6,372 nt of DNA from Deltaproteobacteria bacterium (GTDB lineage Bacteria > Desulfobacterota > SM23-61), in the NCBI GenBank assembly GCA_029857975.1, contig JAOUFX010000187.1:1-6372 (forward strand), read 5' to 3'. The notes under the pieces are model-generated. The model searched no databases and was not told where the DNA came from. It saw only the letters and a program-made list of their open reading frames with translations. Positions 1 through 6,022 of this stretch are shown piece after piece; positions within the stretch are counted from its first letter, which is position 1; the number at the start of each line of letters is the position of its first letter. A program made the translations under genes and the position numbers.

Positions 1-294
1 CTCTCAAGCACGGTCCATGAGTCTATTTGCCTACTTGCCTTGGATTCACAATAACCATTTCTCCCAGCATTCAACGAGAAAATCCATCTTTTAATAAAGC
101 AAAATTATGAAGAAAAGGACGCTATGAGGAGCAAGGTCATTCTCGCCGTTATCGTCTGCAGGAAGATAGAGAATTGAGGAAGAATCCTTTTAAACACAAG
201 GTGTTAGTCTGATTGAGTTTATTACCGATCAAGGCCAGCCATTAAAGAAATAGTATGCGCCTATGACCAATCCTTGGCTATTAACTCCACCTAC
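1..294 (+). repeat. Diverged direct repeat, copy 1 (about 294 bp, continues left of the window)
   Basis: This stretch aligns with 3435-3728 at a constant offset of 3434 bases with no net insertion or deletion. Identity is high in blocks: 20 identical bases at 23-42 and 23 identical bases at 258-280. Elsewhere it is looser, about 70% overall by eye and not computed. Similarity is still present at base 1, so the repeat probably starts before the window; it fades after about 294. Both copies carry stops in all frames, and the substitutions I checked show no codon periodicity, so I call it non-coding or a long-decayed gene. Family unknown. Bases 295-412, between this repeat and the insertion sequence, contain nothing I can assign. 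Confidence 0.75.
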
Positions 295-412
295 TACTCT
301 GCAGCCGAGGGTTGCTTTGGGGATTGCTCATTACGGGTAGAAATGACGTATCCCGATTCAATAAAAGGAACCCATATCGAAACTTTTTCTATGACCCGAA
401 AACAGAGGATAT

Positions 413-421
413 ATAGCAGAT
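413..421. repeat. Target-site duplication, left copy (ATAGCAGAT)
   Basis: The nine bases ATAGCAGAT sit directly left of the insertion sequence and are repeated exactly at 1747-1755, directly right of it. Because the bases next to the element happen to extend the inverted repeat (AT/AT), the boundary could also be read as a 7-bp or 5-bp duplication. Nine is preferred because it is usual for IS4-type elements. Confidence 0.85.
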
Positions 422-439
422 CAGTAGTGTCCCAACGTT
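422..439 (+). repeat. Left terminal inverted repeat of the IS
   Basis: CAGTAGTGTCCCAACGTT is the exact reverse complement of 1729-1746. Complementarity breaks at the next base inward. Confidence 0.93.
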
Positions 440-563
440 GTAATTGGGGAATGAGTTAACTATTAGAAACCATTTTAATATTGACAAAAAATGCTATTTT
501 TCGATTTGAATTTGAAATCCGCTAAATGCCATACTCCTTTACTTCTTTTCAAGGAGATGGCAT

Positions 564-1727
564 ATGAATATTGGAAAAACAGTTTTCTCACAATTGATGG
601 AGTTCCTTCCCCAATACGAATTTCAAAAATGTGTCGAACGCTACCAGGGCAACTACAAGATCAAATCCTTTTCCTGCTGGAATCAATTCCTCTGTATGGC
701 GTTTGCCCAACTTACCTATCGCGAAAGCCTTCGAGACATCCAAGCTTGTCTCCGCGGCAACCAACAAAAACTCTATCACATGGGCTTTCGCGGAAACGTT
801 TCTCGAAATACCCTGGCTCACGCCAACCAAATCCGCGATTGGAGAATCTACGCCGACTTCGCCCAAATCCTAATTGCCCAAGCCCGAACTCTTTACGCCC
901 ACGAAGACTTTGGCATCGAGTTGAAGCAAACGGTTTATGCCTTCGATGCCACGACCATCGACCTCTGCCTGTCTCTTTTCCCCTGGGCTCAATTCCGCCA
1001 ACGAAAAGGAGCCATCAAACTCCATGCGTTGATGGATTTGCGCGGCAGCATCCCCACGCTGATCTTCATAACTCATGGCAAAATCCACGAGGTCAAGCTT
1101 CTCGACGAACTCCTCATAGAACCCGGAGCCATTTACCTTTTCGACAGAGGCTATCTGGACTTTGCGCGCCTCTACAAGATTCATCAGGCCGGAGCCTTTT
1201 TCATCATCCGCGCCAAAAGCAATTTCCGATTCCGGCGTCTATATTCCCAGAAGGCCGACAAAGCCAAAGGCGTTCAAGCCGATCAAATCATCGAACTCCA
1301 TGGCTTTTATGCCCGCAAAGATTATCCCGACCGACTCCGACGGATCCGCTATTACGATGTCGAAAAGAAAAAGAGATTGATCTTCCTAGCCAACAATTTT
1401 TCTTTACCAGCCTTCACGATTGCCGAGCTTTTTCGCTGTCGGTGGAAGATCGAGTTATTCTTCAAATGGATCAAACAGCATCTCCGGATCAAGGCATTTT
1501 ATGGAACAACGGAGAATGCAGTCAAGACTCAGATTTGGATTTCGATCGCCGTTTATGTCCTTGTTGCCATCATCAAAAAGAAACTCAATTTGAAGGCGAG
1601 CCTTTATACGATGTTACAGATTTTAAGTGTGTCTCTTTTTCAAAAAACTCCATTATTCCAATTGCTTTATCCAATTCAAGACGATGAAAAAGAAGCCGAT
1701 TCTTCTAACCAACTAAAATTATTCTAA
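564..1727 (+). CDS. IS4-family transposase (DUF4372 plus DDE domain)
   Basis: This 387-residue DDE transposase catalyses cut-and-paste movement of the surrounding element. Residues about 4-75, rich in the pattern QLTYRESLRDI, match the DUF4372 N-terminal domain known from this IS4 lineage. Residues about 120-335 form the DDE catalytic domain, with D128 in YAFDATT, D194 in FDRGY and E297 in the C-terminal signature. The IS4 YREK signature is present as F290-R293-E297-K304, so its tyrosine is replaced by phenylalanine; spacing is otherwise exact. The start at ATG 564 is supported by an AAGGAGATGG Shine-Dalgarno at 551-560. The frame is intact to TAA, so the enzyme is probably functional unless F290 matters. 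The lysine- and leucine-rich C-terminal end is normal for the family. Base composition is similar to the neighbours. Confidence 0.95.
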   Translation: MNIGKTVFSQLMEFLPQYEFQKCVERYQGNYKIKSFSCWNQFLCMAFAQLTYRESLRDIQACLRGNQQKLYHMGFRGNVSRNTLAHANQIRDWRIYADFAQILIAQARTLYAHEDFGIELKQTVYAFDATTIDLCLSLFPWAQFRQRKGAIKLHALMDLRGSIPTLIFITHGKIHEVKLLDELLIEPGAIYLFDRGYLDFARLYKIHQAGAFFIIRAKSNFRFRRLYSQKADKAKGVQADQIIELHGFYARKDYPDRLRRIRYYDVEKKKRLIFLANNFSLPAFTIAELFRCRWKIELFFKWIKQHLRIKAFYGTTENAVKTQIWISIAVYVLVAIIKKKLNLKASLYTMLQILSVSLFQKTPLFQLLYPIQDDEKEADSSNQLKLF

Positions 1728-1728
1728 T

Positions 1729-1746
1729 AACGTTGGGACACTACTG
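1729..1746 (-). repeat. Right terminal inverted repeat of the IS
   Basis: AACGTTGGGACACTACTG is the exact inverse of 422-439 and begins one base after the transposase stop codon. Confidence 0.93.
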
Positions 1747-1755
1747 ATAGCAGAT
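1747..1755. repeat. Target-site duplication, right copy (ATAGCAGAT)
   Basis: Identical to 413-421 on the other side of the insertion sequence. Confidence 0.85.
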
Positions 1756-1784
1756 AACAATAAAATTCGTTCTGAACAAAAGTG

Positions 1785-1815
1785 CTGCCTTTCAAATAGA
1801 AGGCAGTCTTATTTT
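1785..1815 (-). terminator. Bidirectional intrinsic terminator
   Basis: CTGCCTT (1785-1791) pairs perfectly with AAGGCAG (1800-1806) around an 8-base loop. Read leftward, as for the transporter gene that ends 24 bases away, it is followed by a short T-rich run (CACTTTTG). Read rightward it is followed by TCTTATTTT. It probably ends transporter transcription and may also shield the transporter from rightward transcripts leaving the insertion sequence. Confidence 0.65.
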
Positions 1816-1829
1816 CCACTAGCCGGATT

Positions 1830-3059
1830 CTATTGACCTCTAACCAGCGGGCGACTCTGAATTACACGGAACCAAACCAAAATGAAAATACACACAAATA
1901 ATAACCCTGCTCCAAAAATAAGGGGAGCGGCGGCATCCCGGGAAAGGTCAAGAGCCAATCCTGCGAAAGGCGGCATGGCGGCATAAACACCATAATAAAT
2001 CGTATAGAAAAAACCCATGCCGAGCGCCCGAGCCTCGGGATGTAATACTGCCGCGGGCATTGCCATGATTGCACCAGCCGGTATGCCTGCAATTATCCCC
2101 ATCGTTACAATAAGCGGCAAGGCAGACCCAATGGGTAAGAGCAACATAGCTATTCCGAATACCACAAATCCAATGACCATAAAGGTATTAGGCCGACGGA
2201 ATTTCTGCGCCATCCAGCCTCCAAGGGGAACTGACCCTATTATCAGCCAATTGCATAAGCTAACGAGAACCGCTGCCTCAGTAAAGACCATACCCCTGGA
2301 AGCCAGCAAAGGCGGGCCAAAGGTAGGGACAATTATATATGCCCCATTGTAAAGTGCCCAAATGACGGCCGCAAGAGTAACCAAAAGAATCTCTCTTCCT
2401 GATAATTGAATTTTAGGTTTGGGGCCGGCCCTGATTTGATCGGTATCCACCGGGGAGTGGTAGAAAATCGCCATCAGGACAAAGCCCACAGCCGAAGTGG
2501 CTGCAGAGATATGGAAAACAGCCGACCAATTAAGGGCTGAATTTATGGTTGGTTGGGTTACAAGGGCCAGTCCGATACCAGTGGGCCAGCTATTCACAAA
2601 AATAGCCATGGCAGTAATTATTTCCTTCCCGGCAAACCAGTCGGCGACCATCTTAGCCATCATCACATTTAACAGAATGGCGCCAATTCCACTGATGAGG
2701 CGTCCGGTCGCTGCCATGGAAAAGGAATGGCTGATTCCAACCAATATAGTGCCGACGGTCATTAGTACCAATCCCCAAAGTACTACCCGTTTGTCCCCAA
2801 AACGATTCCCCAAGATGCCGCTTGGCAGAGAGAGAAAAAGCCCAGGTAGTGATTGGAGCCCAATGAGGGTACCGATGGCTGCATACTCGATTGCAAATTC
2901 TTTGATCAACGAGGGAGAAACCGAGCCTATCGACTGGAATTGGTATCCCATGCTGATCCGGGCCAGGAATAAGACGGAAAGGATAAACCACCGGTTGGAA
3001 AGCACAAGAATCTCCCTTAAAACGGGTAAAGGTTCAAACCAAATTGTCTTATTTCCCAA
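1830..3059 (-). CDS. Major facilitator superfamily (MFS) transporter, substrate unknown
   Basis: This 409-residue protein is nearly all hydrophobic helices, consistent with 12 inner-membrane segments and the usual MFS length. The loop between helices 2 and 3 has a clear motif A, G81-ILGNRFGDKR-V92. R120 with SGIGA in helix 4 fits motif B, and a degenerate second motif A (PLGGWMAQKFRRP) follows helix 8. This supports a secondary transporter driven by an ion gradient, but no residue identifies the substrate. The start is TTG at 3059; there is no ATG or GTG in frame before the first helix, and the frame is closed upstream by TGA at 3084-3086. The Shine-Dalgarno GGAG (3070-3073) lies 10 bases before the TTG and is buried in the 3' arm of a hairpin. 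The gene appears monocistronic, with its own promoter and terminator. It lies between direct repeats, which hints that it may have been acquired or moved as a block. Confidence 0.92.
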   Translation of the reverse strand: MGNKTIWFEPLPVLREILVLSNRWFILSVLFLARISMGYQFQSIGSVSPSLIKEFAIEYAAIGTLIGLQSLPGLFLSLPSGILGNRFGDKRVVLWGLVLMTVGTILVGISHSFSMAATGRLISGIGAILLNVMMAKMVADWFAGKEIITAMAIFVNSWPTGIGLALVTQPTINSALNWSAVFHISAATSAVGFVLMAIFYHSPVDTDQIRAGPKPKIQLSGREILLVTLAAVIWALYNGAYIIVPTFGPPLLASRGMVFTEAAVLVSLCNWLIIGSVPLGGWMAQKFRRPNTFMVIGFVVFGIAMLLLPIGSALPLIVTMGIIAGIPAGAIMAMPAAVLHPEARALGMGFFYTIYYGVYAAMPPFAGLALDLSRDAAAPLIFGAGLLFVCIFILVWFRVIQSRPLVRGQ

Positions 3060-3065
3060 AAAGAA

Positions 3066-3101
3066 AAGGCTCCAAAAGATTTTTCAACCCCTTGGAGCCT
3101 T
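3066..3101 (-). promoter_or_regulatory. Terminator-like hairpin overlapping the transporter Shine-Dalgarno (possible attenuator)
   Basis: On the minus strand AAGGCTCCAA (3101-3092) pairs perfectly with TTGGAGCCTT (3075-3066), giving a 10-bp stem with a 16-base loop. The T-rich run TTTTCTTTTT follows and runs into the TTG start codon. This has the form of an intrinsic terminator, but it lies downstream of the gene's own predicted promoter and contains its Shine-Dalgarno. It can therefore act by termination, by hiding the ribosome site, or both. The first base of the 5' arm is the last base of the leader ORF stop codon. Confidence 0.7.
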
Positions 3102-3133
3102 CATATTGGATCCTTCTGGAAAATCCATTTCAT
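3101..3133 (-). CDS. Leader mini-ORF of the transporter gene, MKWIFQKDPI
   Basis: This is a 10-codon ORF starting at ATG 3133, with GGAGGG at 3142-3137 only three bases before it, a strong but close Shine-Dalgarno. It ends in TGA at 3103-3101, and the final A is also the first base of the hairpin that precedes the transporter. A ribosome stopping here would cover the 5' arm and prevent the hairpin from closing. A second start, ATG 3104, overlaps the stop (ATGA) and opens a 6-codon ORF ending at 3084, in the transporter frame. Translation of either is inferred from signals only. I do not recognise the peptide. Confidence 0.5.
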   Translation of the reverse strand: MKWIFQKDPI

Positions 3134-3147
3134 AAACCCTCCAGAAG
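3113..3147 (-). promoter_or_regulatory. Second leader hairpin enclosing the mini-ORF start
   Basis: CTTCTGGA (3147-3140) pairs with TCCAGAAG (3120-3113), giving an 8-bp stem with a 19-base loop. The loop carries the mini-ORF start codon, and the 5' arm includes part of its Shine-Dalgarno. The TGGAG segment of this 5' arm could instead pair with CTCCA in the 5' arm of the downstream hairpin, so the two structures could compete. Pairing is seen in the sequence; the competition is inference. Confidence 0.5.
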
Positions 3148-3199
3148 TACGAGGTCAAATTGTTAGCTTACTAAGAAATGGTGGGATAACGATGACTTA

Positions 3200-3228
3200 A
3201 AAATAGAGAAAAATTGAATGCATATCAA
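3200..3228 (-). promoter_or_regulatory. Predicted sigma70-type promoter of the transporter gene
   Basis: On the minus strand, TTGATA (3228-3223) is followed after exactly 17 bases by TATTTT (3205-3200). Transcription would start near 3193, giving a leader of about 133 nt before the TTG start. Confidence 0.6.
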
Positions 3229-3342
3229 GGGGAAAATTTAAAGGAATATGGCTCCCCTCAAATGCCCTCATGTTGCTGCTTTTCGTTTGAAATATTGCAT
3301 TCTTAAGGAGAACTCTAAAAACAAGGGTACGGGATGAAAGTA

Positions 3343-3419
3343 TTGAAATCTTCTCTCTTTGTCAGGCACCCATCCGATTCCCATCCCAGGCTTGCCGCGT
3401 GACAAACGGAAGATTTCAA
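3343..3419. repeat. Large imperfect inverted repeat
   Basis: TTGAAATCTTC (3343-3353) pairs perfectly with GAAGATTTCAA (3409-3419). Inward, after a small asymmetric bulge, TTTGTCA pairs with TGACAAA (3400-3406), and GGCA with TGCC may extend it. Neither side ends in a T run, so it is not an ordinary terminator. It lies between the transporter promoter and repeat copy 2, in a stretch (3229-3434) with no gene. It could be a structured RNA, a palindromic protein site or the edge of a small non-autonomous element. Confidence 0.6.
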
Positions 3420-3434
3420 CCAAGAATCCTCGCC

Positions 3435-3728
3435 TTCTCCCGCCCAGTCCGTGAGCCTATTTGCCTACTTGCCTTGAAATCAGAGTAACCATTTCTCCCA
3501 GTATTCTGTGGGAAAATGCATCTTCTCACAAGGCAAAAGCATGGAGGAAAGGGTGTGATAAGAAGCAAGGCCATTCCCGCCTTTTGTTTCCGCAGAATCT
3601 CAGAAGGTTGATGAAGAATCCGTTTGAAAACAAAATGTTAGTTTGGTTGAGTTCATTACCGATTAAGGGGTGTCATAAAAGAAATAGTAAACGCCTATGA
3701 CCAATCCTTGGCTACTAACTTCACCTAC
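3435..3728 (+). repeat. Diverged direct repeat, copy 2
   Basis: This is the partner of bases 1-294, in the same orientation and with no net gap. The best blocks are 3457-3476 and 3692-3714, both identical to copy 1. The two copies bracket the insertion sequence and the transporter gene. One frame is open for 79 codons here, but the matching frame in copy 1 is broken by stops, so I do not call a gene. The right edge is about 80 bases beyond the 3' end of the lipoprotein gene. Bases 3729-3809 hold no gene. Confidence 0.75.
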
Positions 3729-3795
3729 AAGCCATCAGTTCTGAGGAACAATACTGATTAAAGATTGGCGATTGAAATCTTGAATAGAAAGTTCG

Positions 3796-3815
3796 GTGGG
3801 GCTGTCAGCTCACCA
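3796..3815 (-). terminator. Weak hairpin at the end of the lipoprotein gene
   Basis: GGTG-GCTG pairs with CAGC-CACC across 3796-3815 with mismatched interior bases. It spans the stop codon of the leftward lipoprotein gene. A short T-rich run (CTTTCTATT) follows on the minus strand. As a terminator it is marginal. Confidence 0.25.
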
Positions 3816-4196
3816 GGGAGTTCCACTTACTTCATTCGAAGAACTGCTCTCGTTGTTGTCGGTATCGTAGGCAGTAACAGCAATGTAATAGGTCTGTCCA
3901 GGGATTAGGCCGGTTAAGGAATAGGTGGTTACATTTCCAACATCGATTGAACTAGCATACGTCCTGGAGGCTGTTCCAACATAAACTCTATATCCTGCCA
4001 GATCGGTCAAGGGGCTTCCATCCACATTCGTAGTTGGGGCATCCCAGGCTAAACTTATCGTCGATCCTCCGCCACCCCCTCCTCCGTCGCCATCCCCTCC
4101 TCCTCCGCCACAACTGGTCAGAGAATAAGGCGAGGCCGCAATAAATGCAAAAAAAATGATTGAAACAAACGTTTCACAAATTATTTTGTTACGCAT
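3810..4196 (-). CDS. Small lipoprotein with one fibronectin type III domain
   Basis: The 128-residue product begins MRNK, followed by a hydrophobic segment (residues 9-26) and a lipobox, L26-T-S-C29, so it should be lipidated at C29 and anchored to a membrane after Sec export. Residues 30-44 are almost pure glycine with two aspartates, a flexible spacer. Residues about 46-127 form a single fibronectin type III domain: SLAWDAP, then GYRVYVG, then GLIPGQTYYIAVTAYD, ending SNEVSGTPW. Such domains mediate binding or act as spacers in exported proteins; the partner is unknown. I chose ATG 4196 because it puts a normal signal peptide at the N-terminus and has GGGG five bases upstream. The frame is open to a TTG at 4265, which would add 23 unlikely residues. 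The protein is short; FN3 domains are more often attached to larger partners. Confidence 0.8.
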   Translation of the reverse strand: MRNKIICETFVSIIFFAFIAASPYSLTSCGGGGGDGDGGGGGGGSTISLAWDAPTTNVDGSPLTDLAGYRVYVGTASRTYASSIDVGNVTTYSLTGLIPGQTYYIAVTAYDTDNNESSSSNEVSGTPW

Positions 4197-4472
4197 AATA
4201 GCCCCATATATGACTTTCTCGGGATGCTCATTCTCGAAAAGCATTCGCCAAAGAAAAAACTCCAAAGATACATTAAAGAAAGTCCTGATCGCACCTCTAC
4301 TTCATTGATAACATTCACGAATGAAAGCTATTTATGCGTCCTCCCAGTTACACCACAGCCCCAAAGATGTCGGAATGAATAACGAAACGCAAGATGAATT
4401 ATATATCGGCAAATAGGTTTAAAACTTGAGAGCAAGCCGACCGATTTAGATAAAATGTACAGGGCAGCCAAT
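4197..4472. other. Intergenic region upstream of the lipoprotein gene
   Basis: I see no convincing gene in this stretch. On the minus strand TATAAT occurs at 4403-4398, but the matching -35 is poor (AGTTTT), so it is only a weak promoter candidate for the lipoprotein gene. At 4243-4269 the minus strand resembles the 3' arm, T run and start region of the transporter attenuator, but a pairing 5' arm is missing. Confidence 0.4.
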
Positions 4473-4610
4473 TTACTTTTTAAATTTTTTTCTGAATCCC
4501 ACAAGCCCAAGAAGACCAGAACTAAGAAGCAGCATGGTGGAGGGTTTGACCCTTTTTGGCTTTCCTAATCTTTCTTCCTTAATTTCAGTGGAAATTTTTC
4601 GCCAATGCCT
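4473..4610 (-). pseudogene. Orphan PEP-CTERM sorting tail (no start codon)
   Basis: The minus-strand frame ending at TAA 4475-4473 encodes, from 4550, VKPSTMLLL, then a glycine/leucine-rich hydrophobic helix, then GFRKKFKK. This is the layout of a PEP-CTERM signal, the C-terminal tag by which exosortase anchors and processes exported proteins. The usual PEP motif reads KPS here, so Lys replaces Glu. The frame is open only from 4610, has no start codon, and overlaps the last 46 bases of the TPR gene in the -1 frame. It is therefore a gene remnant, or a tail cut off from the TPR gene by a one-base frameshift. A short A run (GAAAAATTT, about 4592-4600) inside the overlap is where such a shift could sit. 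It implies exosortase-type sorting in the organism or its ancestor. Confidence 0.7.
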
Positions 4611-6004
4611 TTATTATCACTCCACCCTGTAGCTTCATCGTATGATTCAAATCGGATTTCCCATTTTCCCCACTTGCCTTTCCCGTGCCATTCGCCATTG
4701 TACATGACCCCATCTGTCGATATTCCTTTCATAACTCCTGATGAGTAGGAAATTAGAATCTCTGAATGGGTTCGTTTTTCAATTACAACATTTGAAAGCT
4801 TCCCAGCTGAAAACATTTGCCATCCTTCATTTGACTTTAATACATTCTGCGCCAATTTTGAACCTAATCTGGCAGAAGTTTTATAATCCCTCATTTCCTC
4901 TTGGTGGTTTCCAAGTTGGCCGTAATAAAATCCACGATAATAATAGGCATCCGCATATTTGGGTTCCAACTCGATTGCCCTGCCTAAATCCATGATTGCT
5001 TGCCTGGAGTTCCCAAGTTGACCATAGGCAATTCCACGGGTCACGTAGGCATAGGCATATTTAGTGTCTAGCTCGATGGCCTTGTCGTGATCCCTGATTG
5101 CCTGCCGGTGGTCTCCAAGGATGGCGTAGATAACCCCACGGGCCGTATAGGCAGGCGGATATTTGGGTTCCAACTCGATTGCCCTGTCAAAGTCCCTAAT
5201 TGCCTGCCGGTGGTCTCCAAGGAGGCCATAGGTAACTCCACGGCCTCCATAAGCGTCCGCATATTTGGGTTCCAACTCGATTGCCCTGTCAAAGTCCCTA
5301 ATTGCCTGTTGGTAGTTCCCAATCCTGCCGTATCCAATTCCACGGGTCACGTAGGCTAAGGCCAATTTAGGGTCTAGTTCAATCGCCTCGCCAAATGCTT
5401 CCATCGCCTCTTGGATCTTACCAGCATTTCCCAAAGCAAGTCCCTTAATCACCAAGTCCGTGGCACTCAATCTATCTACCGCTATTTTGTATTTATCCCG
5501 GTCTGCTTTTCCTACCTTCGCTATTTCTAGCTCTCTTCTTAGCCTTTCGACCTCTCGTAATGCTTCATCAGTTTTTTTCCTCGCCTCCTGCAACTCCTTT
5601 GTTTTTTGACGGTCCTGGCGCAAATTTTCTATAGAATTGGCCAAATCTTCCGGTTCTGCCGCAAGCCTGGCCTTCAGGTAATATATTTTGCCATCCCACT
5701 TTTCATCAATTATTTCAGTTCTGACTATACCAGCGGTGAGGGTAATAATCTGGTCTTTTGTAAGCTGGAAGTTTTTAACCTCAGTTTCGCTTTCGAGGTA
5801 AGTCCCCAATTTCTCTAAAAGTAGCCTCTTGACCTGTTCAAGGGCGATTACTCTACTTGAAAGTTTACTGTCTGCTTCACTTGCCTGATAAGTGTATTCC
5901 TCTATAAAGACCTTTGTTTCCGTAACGGCAACTGATGGGAGGAAAAAGAAGATTAAAAATATTAATCCGCGAATAATTTTCAACTTAATTCCGTTTCTTC
6001 GCAT
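4565..6004 (-). CDS. Exported TPR-repeat protein with coiled coil and C-terminal beta-type domain
   Basis: This 479-residue protein has a Sec signal peptide (basic MRRNGIKLK, hydrophobic 11-23, likely cut after A26), so it should act in the periplasm or beyond. Residues about 30-116 (KVFIEEYTYQ to KARLAAEP) form a compact domain whose pattern recalls the FlgT-N/LPP20 type fold; this is inference. Residues about 119-165 are charged heptad-like coiled coil. Six 34-residue TPR units follow at 183, 217, 251, 285, 319 and 353, with the pattern RGxxYGxLGxxxQAIRDFDRAIELEPKY, giving a protein-binding scaffold. Residues about 394-479 are a glycine/tryptophan-rich, probably beta domain ending FPLKLRKKD. 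ATG 6004 is preceded by AAGGGGG at 6015-6009. The function is unknown; assembly or scaffolding of envelope components is plausible. A PEP-CTERM tail lies just past its stop in the -1 frame. Confidence 0.88.
   Translation of the reverse strand: MRRNGIKLKIIRGLIFLIFFFLPSVAVTETKVFIEEYTYQASEADSKLSSRVIALEQVKRLLLEKLGTYLESETEVKNFQLTKDQIITLTAGIVRTEIIDEKWDGKIYYLKARLAAEPEDLANSIENLRQDRQKTKELQEARKKTDEALREVERLRRELEIAKVGKADRDKYKIAVDRLSATDLVIKGLALGNAGKIQEAMEAFGEAIELDPKLALAYVTRGIGYGRIGNYQQAIRDFDRAIELEPKYADAYGGRGVTYGLLGDHRQAIRDFDRAIELEPKYPPAYTARGVIYAILGDHRQAIRDHDKAIELDTKYAYAYVTRGIAYGQLGNSRQAIMDLGRAIELEPKYADAYYYRGFYYGQLGNHQEEMRDYKTSARLGSKLAQNVLKSNEGWQMFSAGKLSNVVIEKRTHSEILISYSSGVMKGISTDGVMYNGEWHGKGKWGKWEIRFESYDEATGWSDNKGIGEKFPLKLRKKD
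4949..5356 (-). repeat. Four near-identical 102-bp tandem units encoding TPRs
   Basis: TPR units 2-5 of the gene are tandem 102-bp repeats. Two neighbouring units share 48 identical bases (5159-5206 and 5261-5308), including synonymous positions, and other blocks match among the rest. DNA-level identity points to recent duplication or gene conversion, so copy number may vary between strains and may be misassembled from short reads. Confidence 0.85.
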
Positions 6005-6022
6005 ATATCCCCCTTAAAAGAA

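Larger units (their letters stand above)
422..1746 (+). mobile_element. Complete IS4-family insertion sequence, 1325 bp
   Basis: The element has 18-bp perfect terminal inverted repeats, a 9-bp direct target duplication and one transposase gene filling most of its length. The size is typical for the IS4 family. The left non-coding part (440-563) is about 120 bp. It contains TTGACA at 481-486 as a possible -35, but I see no good -10 behind it. The right end is tight: the transposase stop lies one base before the right inverted repeat. Perfect ends, a perfect duplication and an undamaged gene suggest a fairly recent insertion. It entered non-coding DNA just after repeat copy 1. Subgroup within IS4 not assigned. 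Confidence 0.93.

Noticed and set aside
274..459. 61-codon frame running into the left end of the IS
   Set aside because: It begins at a TTG, crosses into the inverted repeat, matches nothing I know, and is not preserved in repeat copy 2.
491..1687. Long 398-codon + strand frame overlapping the transposase
   Set aside because: It is the out-of-frame shadow of the transposase: rich in Pro, Arg and Ser, no Shine-Dalgarno and no recognisable domain. The other frame has the catalytic residues and a good ribosome site.
3084..3104. ATG 3104 in the transporter frame with one TGA between, suggesting selenocysteine or an earlier start
   Set aside because: There is no reason for selenocysteine in an MFS N-terminus and the TGA is a plain stop here. 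The TTG start gives a normal-length tail before helix 1.
2497..3135. 212-codon + strand frame opposite the transporter
   Set aside because: Antisense shadow of a real membrane-protein gene. The transporter frame has MFS motifs; this one has none.
4328..4510. 60-codon minus frame in the lipoprotein upstream region
   Set aside because: It starts at a TTG inside the PEP-CTERM coding stretch in another frame and shows no domain or ribosome site.
5087..5359. Repetitive + strand frame opposite the TPR region, and a matching minus shadow at 5068-5343
   Set aside because: Both merely mirror the 102-bp TPR repeats. A repeat length divisible by three keeps other frames open by default.
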